From Helichrysum umbraculigerum (taxonomy: Eukaryota > Streptophyta > Magnoliopsida > Asterales > Asteraceae), in NCBI GenBank assembly GCA_949592205.1, contig CATIUR010000004.1:65259837-65323836 (forward strand): a stretch of 64,000 nt of DNA. The letters are read 5' to 3'. The stretch's first letter is position 1, and each line of letters opens with the position of its first letter. Under the pieces are notes generated by a model. It had not been told where the DNA came from. It did not search any database and was given only the letters and a program-made list of their open reading frames with translations. The position numbers and the translations under genes are program-made. Shown here piece after piece: positions 1 through 11,876 of the stretch.

Positions 1-1136
1 AAACCATTTTTTCCAGCTCAAAACCCTTCCAACACTCATTTTAAGTGTTGATGATTCGCCTAGAAAACCCTGTTGAGCCTTAGCCTTTTCGTTTCATTAA
101 AACCCAAATTTTCAACCTATTCACTTCCACACCCACCAAATCTTATCTTAGAAATTTTTAAATTTTTGAAAAACGCTATTTAGATATTCTTTTTGCTTTC
201 ACTCAAAATTCACAAAAATCGTGTTTACTCAAAACTCCTCGTGTGCGTTTCTATGATCAATACTCAAAAATCGAGAGTCTTGTGGTGCGAAAAATTGGCA
301 CCAGGTAAATTCAAAATTGTCAAAAGTGTGAAGAATGAAAGTCAGAAAAGATCTCAAAAAGGGACAGTGAATAAATTTGAAAATTCCTTAGAAATTCCTT
401 GGCAAAGAAATTCTAAGCAAAAAATATAGAAAAATAGAAAAGAAAAGAAACAAAAAAAAATATATATATGTAATAAAGCTAAGTGCTTCGAATTCTCCCG
501 AAACTCTGTTCTCTTAAAATTTCAAAAATCTTCCGTGTGTTCCCAAGAGATAGAAGTCAAAATAGCTATCTCGCTCCCTTATCGTTATCCGTTTCCATTT
601 TCATTAAAAAGTTTATCTAAATAAAATTTTTCATAAGTTTAAAAATGCCTAAGATAAGCAAAACCCTTTTTATTTAAAACCAATTTCCTTTATATACCAT
701 TCCCTTTAACCCTCACCAAACATCACAACCCATTTGGATGTCCTGGGATGATTAGCACCGTTCTCATCGAAGTGGTGGAGATCCGATTCTCGATCAAGCC
801 TATGACGAGAAGCAAATGCATGACTGGCTTTATGAGCGATTTCGTTTGTTTAGAATGATAGGTAACCCGAAACACTTCTGAGTGAATTGAGTGACCACCT
901 AGTGAGATCGCCTAGTCATGTACAATATCCATCGAGAATTGTGAAAGTATGCCAGGGCTAACATTTCAAATCTAAGGGGTGACTGTTCTAATGATGCTTG
1001 CTTTCTGAAAAGATTTATCCAATGGCTGACAAATGACTAATCTCAAAGTATTTTATGTCAAAGCCTAAAACTATTATTTTCAAAAACTCTTAGCAGGTGA
1101 GAATTTTCAAGTTTGCTTGAGGACAAGCAAAGTTCT
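1..1136. other. Unclassified retroelement noncoding remnant
   Basis: No credible coding region is visible. The right end carries a short inverted sequence (TTGCTTGAGGACAAGCAA, about 1111-1130). From memory this resembles the noncoding stretch just before the 3' polypurine tract of Tat/Athila-type elements. The remnant stops abruptly at about 1136, where LTR J begins in mid-sequence. I infer an old Tat/Athila fragment cut by a deletion or rearrangement. It could also be another kind of intergenic DNA. Confidence 0.35.
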
Positions 1137-1163
1137 GTGGGTAGTCCTACTGCGTCTGTGAAC

Positions 1164-1642
1164 CTGAGAAATACATGCTAAAAGGTCAATATAAAGTTGG
1201 TGAGTTCATAGGTTTACGTAGTTAAAATCATAGTATGAACCACAAGATTTCATAGTTATCAAAGTAGCACGAATGACAAAGTGAATCATAGTATACTATT
1301 GCCATGAGCTCATAGTCCGAAGCTTAACTGTAGTTGTTTACCCCCAGTGAGTGTGTAACCAGTACACTAGGCTGTACGAGATATTATGCATCCATATAGT
1401 GGTTAGAGCGACTAACCCGGATGGTGGATTGTCAGGTCCCGATAAATCTATCCATGATGTTCGCGCTTAGTATTAACGTACTATGATATTTGTTAGAGGC
1501 CATCGTAGTTTGGTTTAGTTACTCATGCAATTAGTATAAGAGTTTTCGTTACTTGCGTTCATATGTAAATCAGTTTATAAAATAGAGCATGTATTCTCAG
1601 CCCAAAGTAAAAAATAGTTAAAAGTGGGGCTATGAAACTCAC
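1164..1642 (-). promoter_or_regulatory. Candidate LTR intron of J
   Basis: Read on the minus strand, TAG|GTGAGT lies at the 1642 end and an acceptor-like CAG at the 1164 end, 479 nt apart. A short hairpin (1187-1199, one mispaired position) sits 23 nt before the acceptor. The same layout occurs in every other chromovirus LTR here. Splicing is inferred from consensus and conservation only. Confidence 0.4.
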
Positions 1643-2029
1643 CTAAGTTTAGCAACAGCTAACAAATAATCAAATAAGCAAACAATGAGTGTCCCAAAGT
1701 ACAACCTTCTAACGTCCTAAACGTATAAGGTTGTAACTAAGTAGATGTCTCAAAAGGCCATCTATGTAAGTGGAGGGTTAATGTCCACTTAAATCAATAA
1801 TGTAGGTGGAGGGTTAATGTCCACCAAAAGCTAGTTGTCCATTCAACTAGTTATGTCCAAATACTTGTTCAAGTTCGTTTGTCAAAAATGCGTACGACCC
1901 GTTGGTGAAAGTTTGTAATAATAATTCATTAAGATTTTATTATTAGTTTTGTTTCGTTACATACTATACATTAGTACATATCGTGTGTTGCTAACAGATT
2001 ATTTAGTTCGTAAAGACCTCAAACCGTAG

Positions 2030-2150
2030 GTCAAAGTTAGTCAAACCTGGTCAAACTTAGTCAAACCTGGTCAAAGTTGGTCAAACCTGGTCAAACTGGT
2101 CAAACCTGGTCAAAGTTGGTCAAACCTAGTCAAAGTTGGTCAAACCTTAG
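2030..2150. repeat. TGGTCAAACC/TGGTCAAAGT tandem array
   Basis: About ten imperfect 10-bp units alternate between TGGTCAAACC and TGGTCAAAGT. They lie in the LTR core, just beyond the conserved CGACCCGTTGGTGA block. The D LTRs have a shorter array of the same units at the same place. Confidence 0.85.
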
Positions 2151-2157
2151 TAACACT

Positions 2158-2385
2158 TGCCAATTTATGTGACATTTGCCAATTTATGAGACGCTTCTCA
2201 ATTTATGAGACACTTCCCAATTTATGAGACACTTACCAATTTATGAGACACTTACCAATTTATGAGACACTTCCCAATTTATGAGACACTTACCAATTTA
2301 TGAGACACTTCCTAATTTATGAGACACCTACCAATTTATGAGACACTTCCCAATTTATGAGACACTTACCAATTTATGGGTTAGA
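2158..2385. repeat. 19-bp tandem array in the J LTR
   Basis: About eleven consecutive imperfect copies of the 19-bp unit AATTTATGAGACACTTACC (variants CTTCCC and CCTACC). The D LTRs lack it, so it arose or expanded in the J lineage. Copies abut without unique spacers. Confidence 0.9.
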
Positions 2386-4598
2386 GTATTTGTTCCAAGT
2401 GTTCTAAGTGTCGGTTTCTAATTCGGGAAACTTTCCAAGTTTAGTTTTAGGTCCAAGTTACTAACTAAGTCACCCTAACCCATTTTTTGTTAACATTTAC
2501 CAAAAATAGTAAGTTTTGTCGTTTTTAGAAACCGAGCCGTTTTTGTTGACTTGGTCAAACCTACTCGGTTTGACCCGAAACTTTTACCCAACCCATATTT
2601 CAGTTAATAGAGTTCAAATAATTTGTCGGTTCGTGTCGGAGTCATTTCGAGGTGTCAGTTTTTAATACGCATACTAAAACTTCAAAGTTTCATATTTTCG
2701 GTTTTTGTCGGTTTGGTTCGCCACTAGATTTCTATAACTTCTGGTCCAAGGTAAGGTCCACAATTTTTACCAACTAATCACCTACTAATCTAGTATCTAA
2801 CATAAAATTTCTGAGATTTATAGTGTCCATTTCGATAGTCAATTAATTCCGCGTAACAACCGAACATATTTTTCGACAATTTCTAGACCAGTCTCAAAGA
2901 TTGGTTTATCACTAAAAATCCGTATAGTTATGGAAAAAGTGTAAAACACGAAAGTTGTAGCTCTCTTTCATACAAAAATTCTGATATAATAGTCATTGTC
3001 TAACTCTTCCTAGAACTCAAGTTATGATTTTTCTACTAAAATGACTTTTTGAAGATAGATTATGCATGTTTATGTATAATTTATAAAAACGATTTTTAGT
3101 AAGGATTTTGGACATAATCAAGTTAGATGGACTATAAAACATGTAATTAAACATAGATGAGAGTAGAGATGAGTTTCCTTACAAGGATTTGATGGAGATG
3201 AGATGAGATGATGGTGTTAGTGCTCTTGAGCTTATTATTATTACAAATAGTTAAGAAATTTGTTGGTGGTTGATGGTGGTTTGTGGTGGTGATAGGTGGA
3301 GCTATGGTGGCTGAGTTCTCTGGAAATAGAGAGAGAATTAGAGAGAGAGGGAGAGTAGAGAGAAAATGGATTGGAGTGTTAGAGTGAAAAGTGGGTGGTG
3401 CATGAAGAGTGTATGGGGTTGTAAGGGATTATATTAATTATAATGCATGGATTAAGATAGGGGGTGGTCGATTTTTGGTGGGTCTCATAAGGGATGGCTG
3501 AGTTTTTGATTAAATTCCAGGCTGTGTGTGACACCCGTCAAGTTAGGACTAGTGATTAGTGCCTAATCATCTGTTAATACATGTAATTAGTTCTTTGATT
3601 AGACTAATTTATGTATCCTTTCATATATATTGTTGAATATATATACACATACACGATTTGGTTAAATCGTGCACGTTTCATATCGAATGGATTTCGATAC
3701 GCTTTTTACGGACGTTGGTGGACACATATCATTAAAAAATATGGAATTATTTAATAAACTCATAATATATTTGATATTATGTCATAATATTTAACCTATA
3801 ATCCGTATCGTATAAATTATACCGCACGCGACAAAAACGCACGATTCGCGCCCGACACACGAAATTAAATCAAAGTTATATTTTTATAACTCATTATAAA
3901 GTATTTTGTTAAAATACTTCTACTTTAAATATCGAAATTTAAATCGAAAACGAAAACGTATTTATAAAATGTTACGCGATTAATTACACGTTTAAACGAT
4001 CGAGTAAACGAACACCGCACGGAGTGCAAACGCAGGGGAAGAAAATTGGAGACTCCCACACCATGGTGGGGCCCCAAGAAACCGGCCCTCCCCACCCCCT
4101 TTTTCACTCCTCTTTCTTTGACCAAACACACACACAACCACTTTCACAAAAATATCTCCATTCTCTCTCTTTAATCTTCATCCATTTCCTTCTCTCTAAA
4201 AACCCACCACCAAAACCATTAAATCACCATCAAATAACCATCATCATCTAAGGCTCGTTTAAGATAAAACGATCACCGCGACACGATCTACACATCCACC
4301 TTTTCGGAATCTTCATCCGACGATTTGTAAGAATCCCGACGCCTTCGAAAATTCTTATATTTTACTTATTTACTTGTTTGGTTGTTCATATGGTTAGATT
4401 ATGTCCAAATAACTAGTTAAAACTCGTTTTTGAAATATATGTTGAAGGTTGTGGTTTGGTTATTTTCATAAAACCGACACCTCGGGTTACCCCCGACACA
4501 AACCAATAATTTTCTTAGGCTCTACTAACTGTTTTACAGCTTGTGTAAAAGTTTCGGGTCAAACCGAGGTCGTTTGACCACAAACCCGACACTTGAAA

Positions 4599-4890
4599 TC
4601 CGATCAGACCCTTTGTGTCGCATCTAGCCTGGAGCCTTTGCGACACAAGCCATTATGTCGCCAAAAATTGATTATGTCACACATAGCGTCACAAAACCTT
4701 ATGTCGCACTACATCGAATGTCGCATACTGCGACACAACACCTTACGTCGCATTAAATTGTGGATGTCGCTTAATGCGACACAAATACTTACGTCACAAT
4801 CATGACCTGCGACACAACAACTTATGTCGCACAATTATTTCAACTCGCAATATTGCGACACAAACACCCTGTGTCGCACCCAGTGTCGCA
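4599..4890. repeat. TGTCGCA / TGCGACA inverted-motif cluster in G
   Basis: Many copies of TGTCGCA and its complement TGCGACA alternate over about 290 bp, within an otherwise AT-rich LTR. The cluster directly follows a CCGATCAGACC block. In the E LTR that same block precedes a cluster of a different unit, ACGTCGCA. Confidence 0.8.
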
Positions 4891-5398
4891 CAAATCAGAA
4901 CCTTGAAAACACAGATTTTACTAAGTGTCAAGACTTGAAATTTTATCACATAACAATACCCGAATTCTACTAAGGGTTGCCACCCCTGGGACCCCGCTAA
5001 CCAGGGGCGCTGCCCCCGGACCCCCGTCATTTAAAGTTTGAAAATACTTTATACACTGAGTGTCAAACATTTACAACAACCAAACCACATACGATGTACT
5101 CGTGCATGATACACATATACTTCGATAAGTATACGATACAACGAAACGTATAATAATAACACTTTGGGATTATTATTACAAATCACCACCAACGGGCCGT
5201 ACATATTTTCAAAACCTAAACAAACAATCAATCATTTGGACATAATTAGTTGTATGAACTACTAACATAGATGGTCTGTTGAGACATCTACTCATCATAT
5301 TAACAAACGCGCTTCTTGGACGCCCTCAGGTTACAGTCTTCGGACATCATTGCTTGGCTAAGCAACACACGTTATTGAGATAAACGAATCAGACTCAG

Positions 5399-5890
5399 GT
5401 GAGTCTCACAGCCCCTATTTTACTGTTTTTCACTAAGGGGTGTGATTCATTGCTCGTTTTAATTACATGTGAACGCAAGTACAAAACAACGCTTTATACT
5501 ACATGAGTTTCTCACAACTAATCATTTTAAAGTCCTCCACAACATAGTTTGGTAATACTTCTGTAGCGTGAATGTTAGTGTATGGTACCATATAGGATTG
5601 ACAATCCTCGTCCGGGTTAGCACGCACTAAATGGTCAAACGGACGCATTAGCATATGTTCAGGCGAGTGTAGATTAGGCACTCATGGGGAGGCACCCTCG
5701 ATCAGGTCCTTGAATGTGGATCCTGACACCTCATTTAAGCTCAGACTATGTGCTCATGGCTGTATATACATTATTTATTTGCTTGGTTGCAATTCATTAC
5801 ATTAAATCTTGCGGTTCATACGATATGTTTTGACATACAAACCTGTGAGCTCACCAGCTTTTAGCTGACCATTTTTAGCATGTATCACAG
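5399..5890 (+). promoter_or_regulatory. Candidate LTR intron of G with hairpin
   Basis: The donor GACTCAG|GTGAGTC lies at 5398/5399 and the acceptor TATCACAG at 5890, 492 nt apart. The hairpin CAGCT-TTT-AGCTG (5855-5867) ends 23 nt before the acceptor. See the finding on the shared intron-like module. Confidence 0.45.
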
Positions 5891-6469
5891 GTGCTCAGCA
5901 GTAGGTTGGACTGCTCATCAGGATACTTTTAGCTCGAGTCATCGTGCAAACATCAGAGATTTTTTTGCATTATTATATTTTGCAAAAGTAATTATGTATT
6001 GAAATCTCTCATATTCAGAAACACGGGCTAATGTAATAGCTTCAGTTGATGTAAACATTTAACGTATCAATGTATTTTATTAAACGACACATGATAACAC
6101 GTAAAAAGTCATGTTTTTACTTATGTTATTTCCCGCATTTTAGACTCAAAGTTAGCAAAACCACACCAATAATGTCAAATATTATGATATTTTGTTAACT
6201 AAGTCAAAATGGAAGTGATATTTATAAAACCATTGAAAATGTTACGAAAAATGTGAAAAATGGAGCATAAACGATCAACGAATCTTTAGTTCACGCGTCT
6301 CAATACTTTTTGAGCTCCGCTTGGAATTATGACCTCTAACTTATGTCATTTTGTTCCTTAGGAAATTACGAACGCGTGGATATAAAGATCGCTGAAAACG
6401 GACGCACGGTGAAGAAGTTACGGCCGAACGAAGATTCAAGGCAACCGAAGATCAGAATACGGGAGAGAC

Positions 6470-6640
6470 AAGCCGGATACGGCCAAGCCCAGCCGTATAC
6501 GGCCAAGACCTGACCGTATACGGCCAATCTTGGGCGTATACAGCCTGATACCAGCCGTATACGGCCAATCTTCCCCGTATCCGGCCTTGTCCCTCCCCCG
6601 ATACGGCCAATCTCTCCTGTATACGCCCAAACTCAACCGT
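6470..6640. repeat. GCCGTATACGGC palindrome cluster in H
   Basis: Perfect palindromes built on CCGTATACGG occur at 6492-6503, 6514-6523 and 6554-6565, with decayed copies around them (for example GCGTATACAGC near 6534). They form a GC-rich island in AT-rich DNA, 100-270 bp upstream of the H TATA box. Confidence 0.85.
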
Positions 6641-6744
6641 ATCGTGTGTTTTGGTCATCCAAGATATGATTTTGATACGGTTGAGAAATACGGTTGAGAT
6701 TTTGGAGGTGGAAATACGGTTGAGGAATACGGTTGAGCCAAATC

Positions 6745-6752
6745 TATAAATA
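6745..6752 (+). promoter_or_regulatory. TATA box of LTR H
   Basis: TATAAATA lies within CTATAAATACC and is followed by a CT/CA-rich leader (CACCACCTCC...). This is the usual look of a plant Pol II core promoter in an LTR. Confidence 0.7.
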
Positions 6753-7369
6753 CCAACCACCACCTCCTCATTTCACACACTTCATTTATCATTCATCCAA
6801 TTCTCTTCTCACTTTCACACTTCTCTTTTATTTTATTTTTTTGTTTTTATTTTTAGCTTGTAGTTTTGGTTTCTCTCTCTAGAGTTTTCTCTCTCTAGAG
6901 AGAAGTAGATAGTTAGTTAGTTAGAGGTAGAGAGAGAAAAGCAAGGCGTTGTAATCACGGTGTAAAAGCATTCTTGGTGCAAAACTACGCGTTTCTCAAT
7001 ATTACTCTGCTCAAATTTCTGGTGATATCTATCCTCTCATACTTATACTATGTTTGAATTATTTCTGCTTATTTGTATGATGTGTGCTATGTGTATTGCC
7101 ATGATTACTGAGTAGTGTACTATTGCGGTTGTTGAAATGTAATTAGATTTAGGGATGATGTTAAATTAATCTTTATTTAAAATATGTGATTAGGAATTAT
7201 TAAACTTTATTATGTTCAAACTTATCATGCATCTAGACTTAGTTATGGATCACCCTTTCCAGTCCTTCGCGTGACTGCTACATAGGTTTAGAAACTGATC
7301 ACCTCTAGATACGGTAGTTTGTTATCTGTGATATCGTACGAAGCCGTGTCTGTTACTGTAATTTGGCTG

Positions 7370-7850
7370 AAGTACTGGGTATAGCGATGGAAACACCACT
7401 GGTGGAGTACAACCGTGGAAGCCTGGGAAAAAGCCGTTGGTACCATCACTGTGGACTACCTAGAAACCCTAGAATATGGTCTAGATATCATAAAGCTGTG
7501 GAAATGCCAAGTACACCGTAGGCCTACCTCTGGTTATGAACTCGCTGTGGAAATACAGTAACTAAAGTACACCGTGTCTATAGTTAGAATTGGTTAACAT
7601 GTGGAAAAATAGTTATACACGGTGAAATCAATTCTGGTTATGAACGCCGTGGAGATGCTGTAAGCATTGTACACTGTAATAGTATCCAGAATTGGTTGAA
7701 CCGTGGGACTGTTGGAGTACACGGTAGACTGATCCCCGATTATATGGCATTGTGGAAAATGGTGACAGTACTGTACACCGTAATAGTACTCAGGGTTAGC
7801 AACCGCTGTGGAAAAGTGTACTGTACCCCGTTAAGTGTGTCTAGGGACGA
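7370..7850. repeat. Degenerate ~100-bp repeats in H
   Basis: A theme of a CTGTGGAAA-like segment followed by GTACACCGTA and a TCTAGAATTGGTT-like segment recurs about five times with heavy divergence. It explains the richness in GTGGA and ACACCG motifs. No function is evident. Confidence 0.55.
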
Positions 7851-8800
7851 ATGACTGATCGCAAAGGAGAGTTCTAGATCATGACAGAAGTAATTAAGCT
7901 TATAAAACCTAAGGCATGAGTCTAGAGATGAAAGTCAAGCCCCGCAGTGGTTCAAGATTCTTAAAACCCCTAGACTCTACAAAAATGATAGTTTGAAATA
8001 ATAGGTTTATAATTAGTACATGGTTAAATAATAGCTATTGTAGTTCGGTGTTAAGAAAGGTCGGAATGACCCAATGGGCAGCCTGTCACCTTATTCCTGC
8101 ACCCTTCAAGGGTCGCTGTCTCTACAAAGACATGTGTGGGGGGTCGGATAGTCTGTTCTGATCAGAATCACGATAACCTAGGTACTCAGTGACATACTTA
8201 TGTAGGTCTGACCGAAACAAGTAGGGTCCTAGCGTTTACACCTGTAATGCATCTGTCTGTTAATTAATTAAGTCCCTAATCACCTTTATAATAAACATCA
8301 TCCCAACAACTGATTATTGAAACTTCAACAGCCGCATTCTCTATCTATCTAGCTAATTACCGATTATCATCTCTATTTTACTTTTCTGCATTTAGTTAAT
8401 TAATTTACTAGAAAACCGAACAAACAAAATCAACCTATCTACACAACCCATCTTAATAGTAAACCTTATCTTTGGCCTAAGCTTCGTTTCAATTCGCTCC
8501 GATTAAAGAACGACCTCGAGTTATACTTGTTGCTTACTCACCCAGTGTAGTAGGTAGTACCTATAAGTTGAGCCCCGCATATTATAAATTTTAAAACTTA
8601 CCCATGACGTTCACTTAGTAAAGTTCGGACGAGTCCTTTGACGACGAGGACGGTTCACTCGCGTGAGCTAAAACGAACCTGACTTATCGGGCGACGTCAA
8701 CACATATAGAGTCGTTCATTATATATATTTGTGCTGTTGATTATCTGATTAGTCGCACCCAAGTATGCTTCCGCTAATCATGAATTTGGGGGGTGCGACA

Positions 8801-9333
8801 CCGTGTTTACGTATTTAGGTCGTTTACTCGTTATTTGTGTTAAAATGTTAAATCGCGTAACGTTTTCTTGTGTTATTTTAATTCGCGATATATTTGGAAT
8901 TATTTTTCATTGAAGTATTATTAAAATACTTTATTTTGTTTTGTCAAAATATTTATTGACTTTCGTTTGGTTACCGAATTCGATTCGCGCGTTTTTACTG
9001 CGTTTGTTACGTTTTAAACAAAACGTCTGGGTTTTTCGTGTATTATTATATAAAAATAATAATATATGATAAATAACTTCTAAAAATAGATTCAAGTTAT
9101 TTATAGTAATGTTTTCACCAATGTCGTATAGTTTGTTGGACTCCGTCCGGTTGTTTCGCGTAATTACAATTAATTATGTAAGCGTAATATAAAACAATTA
9201 CGTAGGTGTATATTCACAATAATATACAAATAGTTACAAGTAATTACAAGTATTTAGCCTAAATTACATCTAAATACACGTAATTAGGGTTTCGGTTAAG
9301 TTTAAAAGTTAACCTAAGTTGCCGGGTGTCACA
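8801..9333 (-). repeat. LTR of element J, second part
   Basis: This continues LTR J after the G insertion; the first 5 bp are G's target duplication. It matches the final ~560 bp of the D LTR (TTTACGTATTT, GTTAAATCGCGTAACG, CACCAATGTCGTATA) and ends GCCGGGTGTCACA. Confidence 0.85.
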
Positions 9334-9523
9334 TTCTCCCCCTGTTAGGAGAATTTCGTCCCGAAATTTGCTCGTAGTCATAGTTTGTGTGGTATCTAGC
9401 GAAAGTGTGAGTAATTCTGACGTTTAACTAAGTCCACGAAAGGAAAGTTCGTTGTTGTGATGCCACGCATCCATTTGTACACGTTTGGAGAATTATCTCC
9501 GTGTACTATTAGTAGGACAAATA
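9334..9523 (-). mobile_element. Internal remnant of element J
   Basis: The LTR is followed at once by a polypurine tract (minus strand, complement of TTCTCCCCCTGTTAGGAG) and the hairpin AATTTCG-GGA-CGAAATT (9352-9368). The first ~80 bp of internal DNA look like those of D. The remnant is cut at 9523 by copia element F. Its pol or gag region is not in the window. Confidence 0.75.
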
Positions 9524-9733
9524 TGTTGGAATAGTGTCCAATATCATAACTAATTGGTGAGACTATCATTAATGGTAAAGTCCTTTTTGGGTTGCCCTCA
9601 TAAACAGTCAAGAGAAAGATGAATGATAATATTAATAGTATTAATATTAGATTTAATTGTTTAATTAATTAATAATAGTTTATTTATTAGAAATTAAAAG
9701 TAATTAAAAATGGCGGAAGATTCCAGAATCTGA

Positions 9734-9860
9734 TCCAACCGCCGGTTGGAAGGTCCAACCGCCGGTTGGGATTAGGGTTTCAATGCGGTGGAAGTCGCAG
9801 ACTTGGAGTCCAAGACCAACAGCTCCAACCGCCGGTTGGAAGGTCCAACCGCCGGTTGGG
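9734..9860. repeat. Four TCCAACCGCCGGTTGGA palindromes
   Basis: Near-identical 17-nt palindromes lie at 9734-9750, 9754-9770, 9824-9840 and 9844-9860. They form two pairs, each separated by AGGT. The last ends 37 bp before the TATA box. The central base is C, giving a CCGCCGG core. Confidence 0.95.
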
Positions 9861-9897
9861 AGTCGAATTCAGCAAACCATAGGGTTTCTTCCACAAC

Positions 9898-9905
9898 TAT
9901 AAATA
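9898..9905 (+). promoter_or_regulatory. TATA box of LTR F
   Basis: TATAAATA in the context ACTATAAATAGGG, within the LTR and downstream of the paired palindromes. It is a strong match to the plant core promoter. Confidence 0.8.
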
Positions 9906-10253
9906 GGGACATCATATACCTTCATAACATACGTTTTCAAGTACGAATTTTCAAGGATTTCAAAAATTCGACTTTCTCTTGGGTTTTTGGGTGTGAAGCA
10001 TTAGAGGTATTCTACTTTGGGTACTTGCCTCCAAGTAACGAAGCTCTGCTCGTTGGTCTACGCGCGAGAAATAGGTTTTCTCTTAAGGTTAGTATTTTCC
10101 TTATACTCTCTTTGTACAATTTATTCATTGTACTATGTTGTTAAAGTTAAAGATCCCTTAGGGTTTTAGTTTCCTAATTGCCTTAGATAATTTAAAGTTT
10201 TGTTATTCCGCTGCGTGTATAATAATCTAATTAGGGAATAGAAAAACCCAACA

Positions 10254-10742
10254 GTGGTATCAGAGCCATAGCTTAACAAATAGTAGCATGCAATTATCTG
10301 CAATAGTATGTAGGTAAAGATAAATTGGAAAGAGAATTATCTAAATAGGTAATATGTATTTACAGTTTAGATATTGATAATTTTAAATTGTTTAAAACAG
10401 ACCAGTAATTTTAAAAGGTTTAAATTATAACCCTAAACTTCAAGAGAGATTATATGTATAATATGATTTATATATATGTATAATTAAAATCTAAATACAT
10501 CGTCAGTCAATTGATAAATCGGCTCACCCATAAGGAACAAACTATAAGAGAGGTATAAGGCGGGTCGCTCTGCTTCCCTAAAGAAGTCAGGTTTTTAATA
10601 AGCTTCGCGCTGACCTACTTCTCCGCTTCTTTGTGCGTTCGATGGAGCTACCGAGGACTTTTGATAGGATGATGTCAAGATTAAAAGTAGACTTAAAATA
10701 GTAAAACAAAATCCTTTTTTAGCTATAGGAAATGATGAATAG
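10254..10742 (+). mobile_element. Leader of copia element F, truncated
   Basis: The primer-binding site TGGTATCAGAGCC (10255-10267) follows the LTR after one base. It is complementary to the initiator tRNA-Met 3' end. About 475 bp of noncoding leader follow, then the DNA switches to the A LTR at 10743. No gag of F is seen in this window. F is either interrupted by A or truncated there. Confidence 0.7.
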
Positions 10743-11044
10743 TGTCGCACCCCCAAATTATGATGCGGAAGCGGGTCGTTTCGGGGCGCGACTAATCAAT
10801 ATACAAAGCACACAAGATTACAAAATGAACGACCACTACATGCGTCGTTTACAAAATACATTGATATTATAAAAGTTTTACACTGTTATAACATAGTTTA
10901 CAAAAGCTCCTGAGTTCGATTGATAGAGATTCTATGGCATAACTAAATTATACAAAATATAGTAATGCATGACAATCTCTTGATGTCTGAATGTGACTCG
11001 AGCTAATGGGCATCTTGAGTGGCAGACCTACTGCTGCTGAGCAC

Positions 11045-11540
11045 CTGTGATACATGCTAAAATGGGTCAGCGAAAACGCTGGTGAGCTCACAGGTTTGTA
11101 TGTCAACACATATTTGTATGAACCGCAAGATTTAATGATAATTGAATTTAAAATGCAATTAAGCAAAATAAAAGTTATACAGCCATGAGCACATAGTCTG
11201 AGCTTAACTCGAGATGTCAGGTCCACATTTAAGGTATCCTGATCGAGGTGCCTCCTACGAGTGCCTAATCAACACTCGTCTACACAAATATTAATACATC
11301 CGTTTTACTAGTTAGTGCGTGCTAACCCGGATGAGGCTGGTCAAACCTATATGATATCATATACTAATATTCACGCTACTAAGTATTACCAAACTATGCT
11401 GATGGAGGGCTTTAAAATGATTAGTGAAAATAACTCATGTAGTAATTGATTTGATGGTACTTGCGTTCATATTGTAAAACAAAACAAGCAATGGATCACA
11501 CCCCTGAGAAAACATATTTCAAAAGGGGCTATGAGACTCA
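11045..11540 (-). promoter_or_regulatory. Candidate LTR intron of A with hairpin
   Basis: On the minus strand the donor CAG|GTGAGT sits at 11541/11540 and the acceptor TATCACAG ends at 11045 (496 nt). The hairpin CAGCG-4 nt-CGCTG (11068-11081) lies 23 nt before the acceptor. Confidence 0.45.
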
Positions 11541-11876
11541 CCTGAGTCTGATGAGATGCTGTCAAGCAACAATGATGGTATACAAAGAATGATGTCGTTT
11601 CCAACGACTGAAACCTGCCGGGCGTCCTAAACGCGCAAGGTTTTAAATGATTAGATGTCTCAGCAGACCATCTATGCTAGTTGTTCATCCAACTAGTAAT
11701 GTCCAAATAATTAGTTTTGGATTGATTGTATTTTGAAAACATGTACGACCCGTTGGTGATTAATTGTAATAATAATCTCAAAACATTATTATTAAAATGT
11801 CGTAATGATATACTTGTAAAGTATAATTGAAGTGGTTAGTATTCGTATAAATCATGTGTTGATGCGTTGTTGTCTT

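Larger units (their letters stand above)
1137..3526 (-). repeat. LTR of element J, first part (truncated)
   Basis: This matches the D-type LTR in collinear order from about position 17985 of that LTR: the GAGAAATACAT block, the TCCTAAACGTATAAGG block, the TGGTCAA array and the GA-rich stretch. The expected first ~300 bp, beginning TGTCGCACCCCC, is missing, so the LTR is truncated on its R/U5 side. It is interrupted at 3526 by solo LTR G and continues at 8801. Orientation is minus. Confidence 0.75.
6092..8700 (+). mobile_element. Solo LTR H inside G
   Basis: This 2609-bp unit starts TGATAACACG and ends GGCGACGTCA, flanked by the perfect 5-bp duplication ACACA (6087-6091 and 8701-8705). Removing it rejoins G as AAACGACACA/TATAGAGTCGTTCATT, which is collinear with the A LTR. 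It has TG...CA ends, a canonical TATA box and no coding region or internal second LTR, so a solo LTR is the simplest reading. The family is not recognised; the TGAT start and length are compatible with a Tat/Athila-type element. Plus orientation is inferred from the TATA box. Confidence 0.8.
3527..8800 (+). mobile_element. Solo LTR G (chromovirus), split by H
   Basis: It begins TGTGACACCCG and ends GGGGGTGCGACA, the terminal inverted repeat shared by the chromovirus LTRs here. The flanks are CTGTG (3522-3526) and CCGTG (8801-8805), a TSD with one mismatch. Removing G rejoins the J LTR at the point expected from the D LTR. Without the inserted H (2609 bp plus 5 bp TSD) G is about 2660 bp, close to the A and K LTRs (2777 and 2553 bp). 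No internal region remains, so it is a solo LTR made by LTR-LTR recombination. Confidence 0.85.
9524..10253 (+). repeat. 5' LTR of copia-like element F
   Basis: The 730-bp unit begins TGTTGG and ends CCAACA (6-bp terminal inverted repeat) and is followed directly by a primer-binding site. It contains a TATA box at 9898 and four CCAACCGCCGGTTGG palindromes upstream of it. A short, TATA-containing LTR with this primer site fits Ty1/copia; the lineage is not recognised. Confidence 0.8.

Noticed and set aside
193..429. 78-codon ORF near the left edge
   Set aside because: No start context, domain or conservation visible; AT-rich noncoding DNA.
2158..2385. CRISPR-like appearance of the 19-bp array
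   Set aside because: The units are head-to-tail without unique spacers, lie in a plant LTR, and have no cas genes nearby.
6436..6763. Two minus-strand ORFs in H
   Set aside because: They are produced by the CCGTATACGG palindrome cluster, which has no stops; H is an LTR.
3527..8800. A single unusually long (5.3-kb) LTR
   Set aside because: The middle 2609 bp has its own TG...CA ends and an ACACA duplication, so it is a separate insertion.
9788..10144. 118-codon ORF in the copia F LTR
   Set aside because: It spans the palindromes and TATA box of the LTR, with no recognisable protein.
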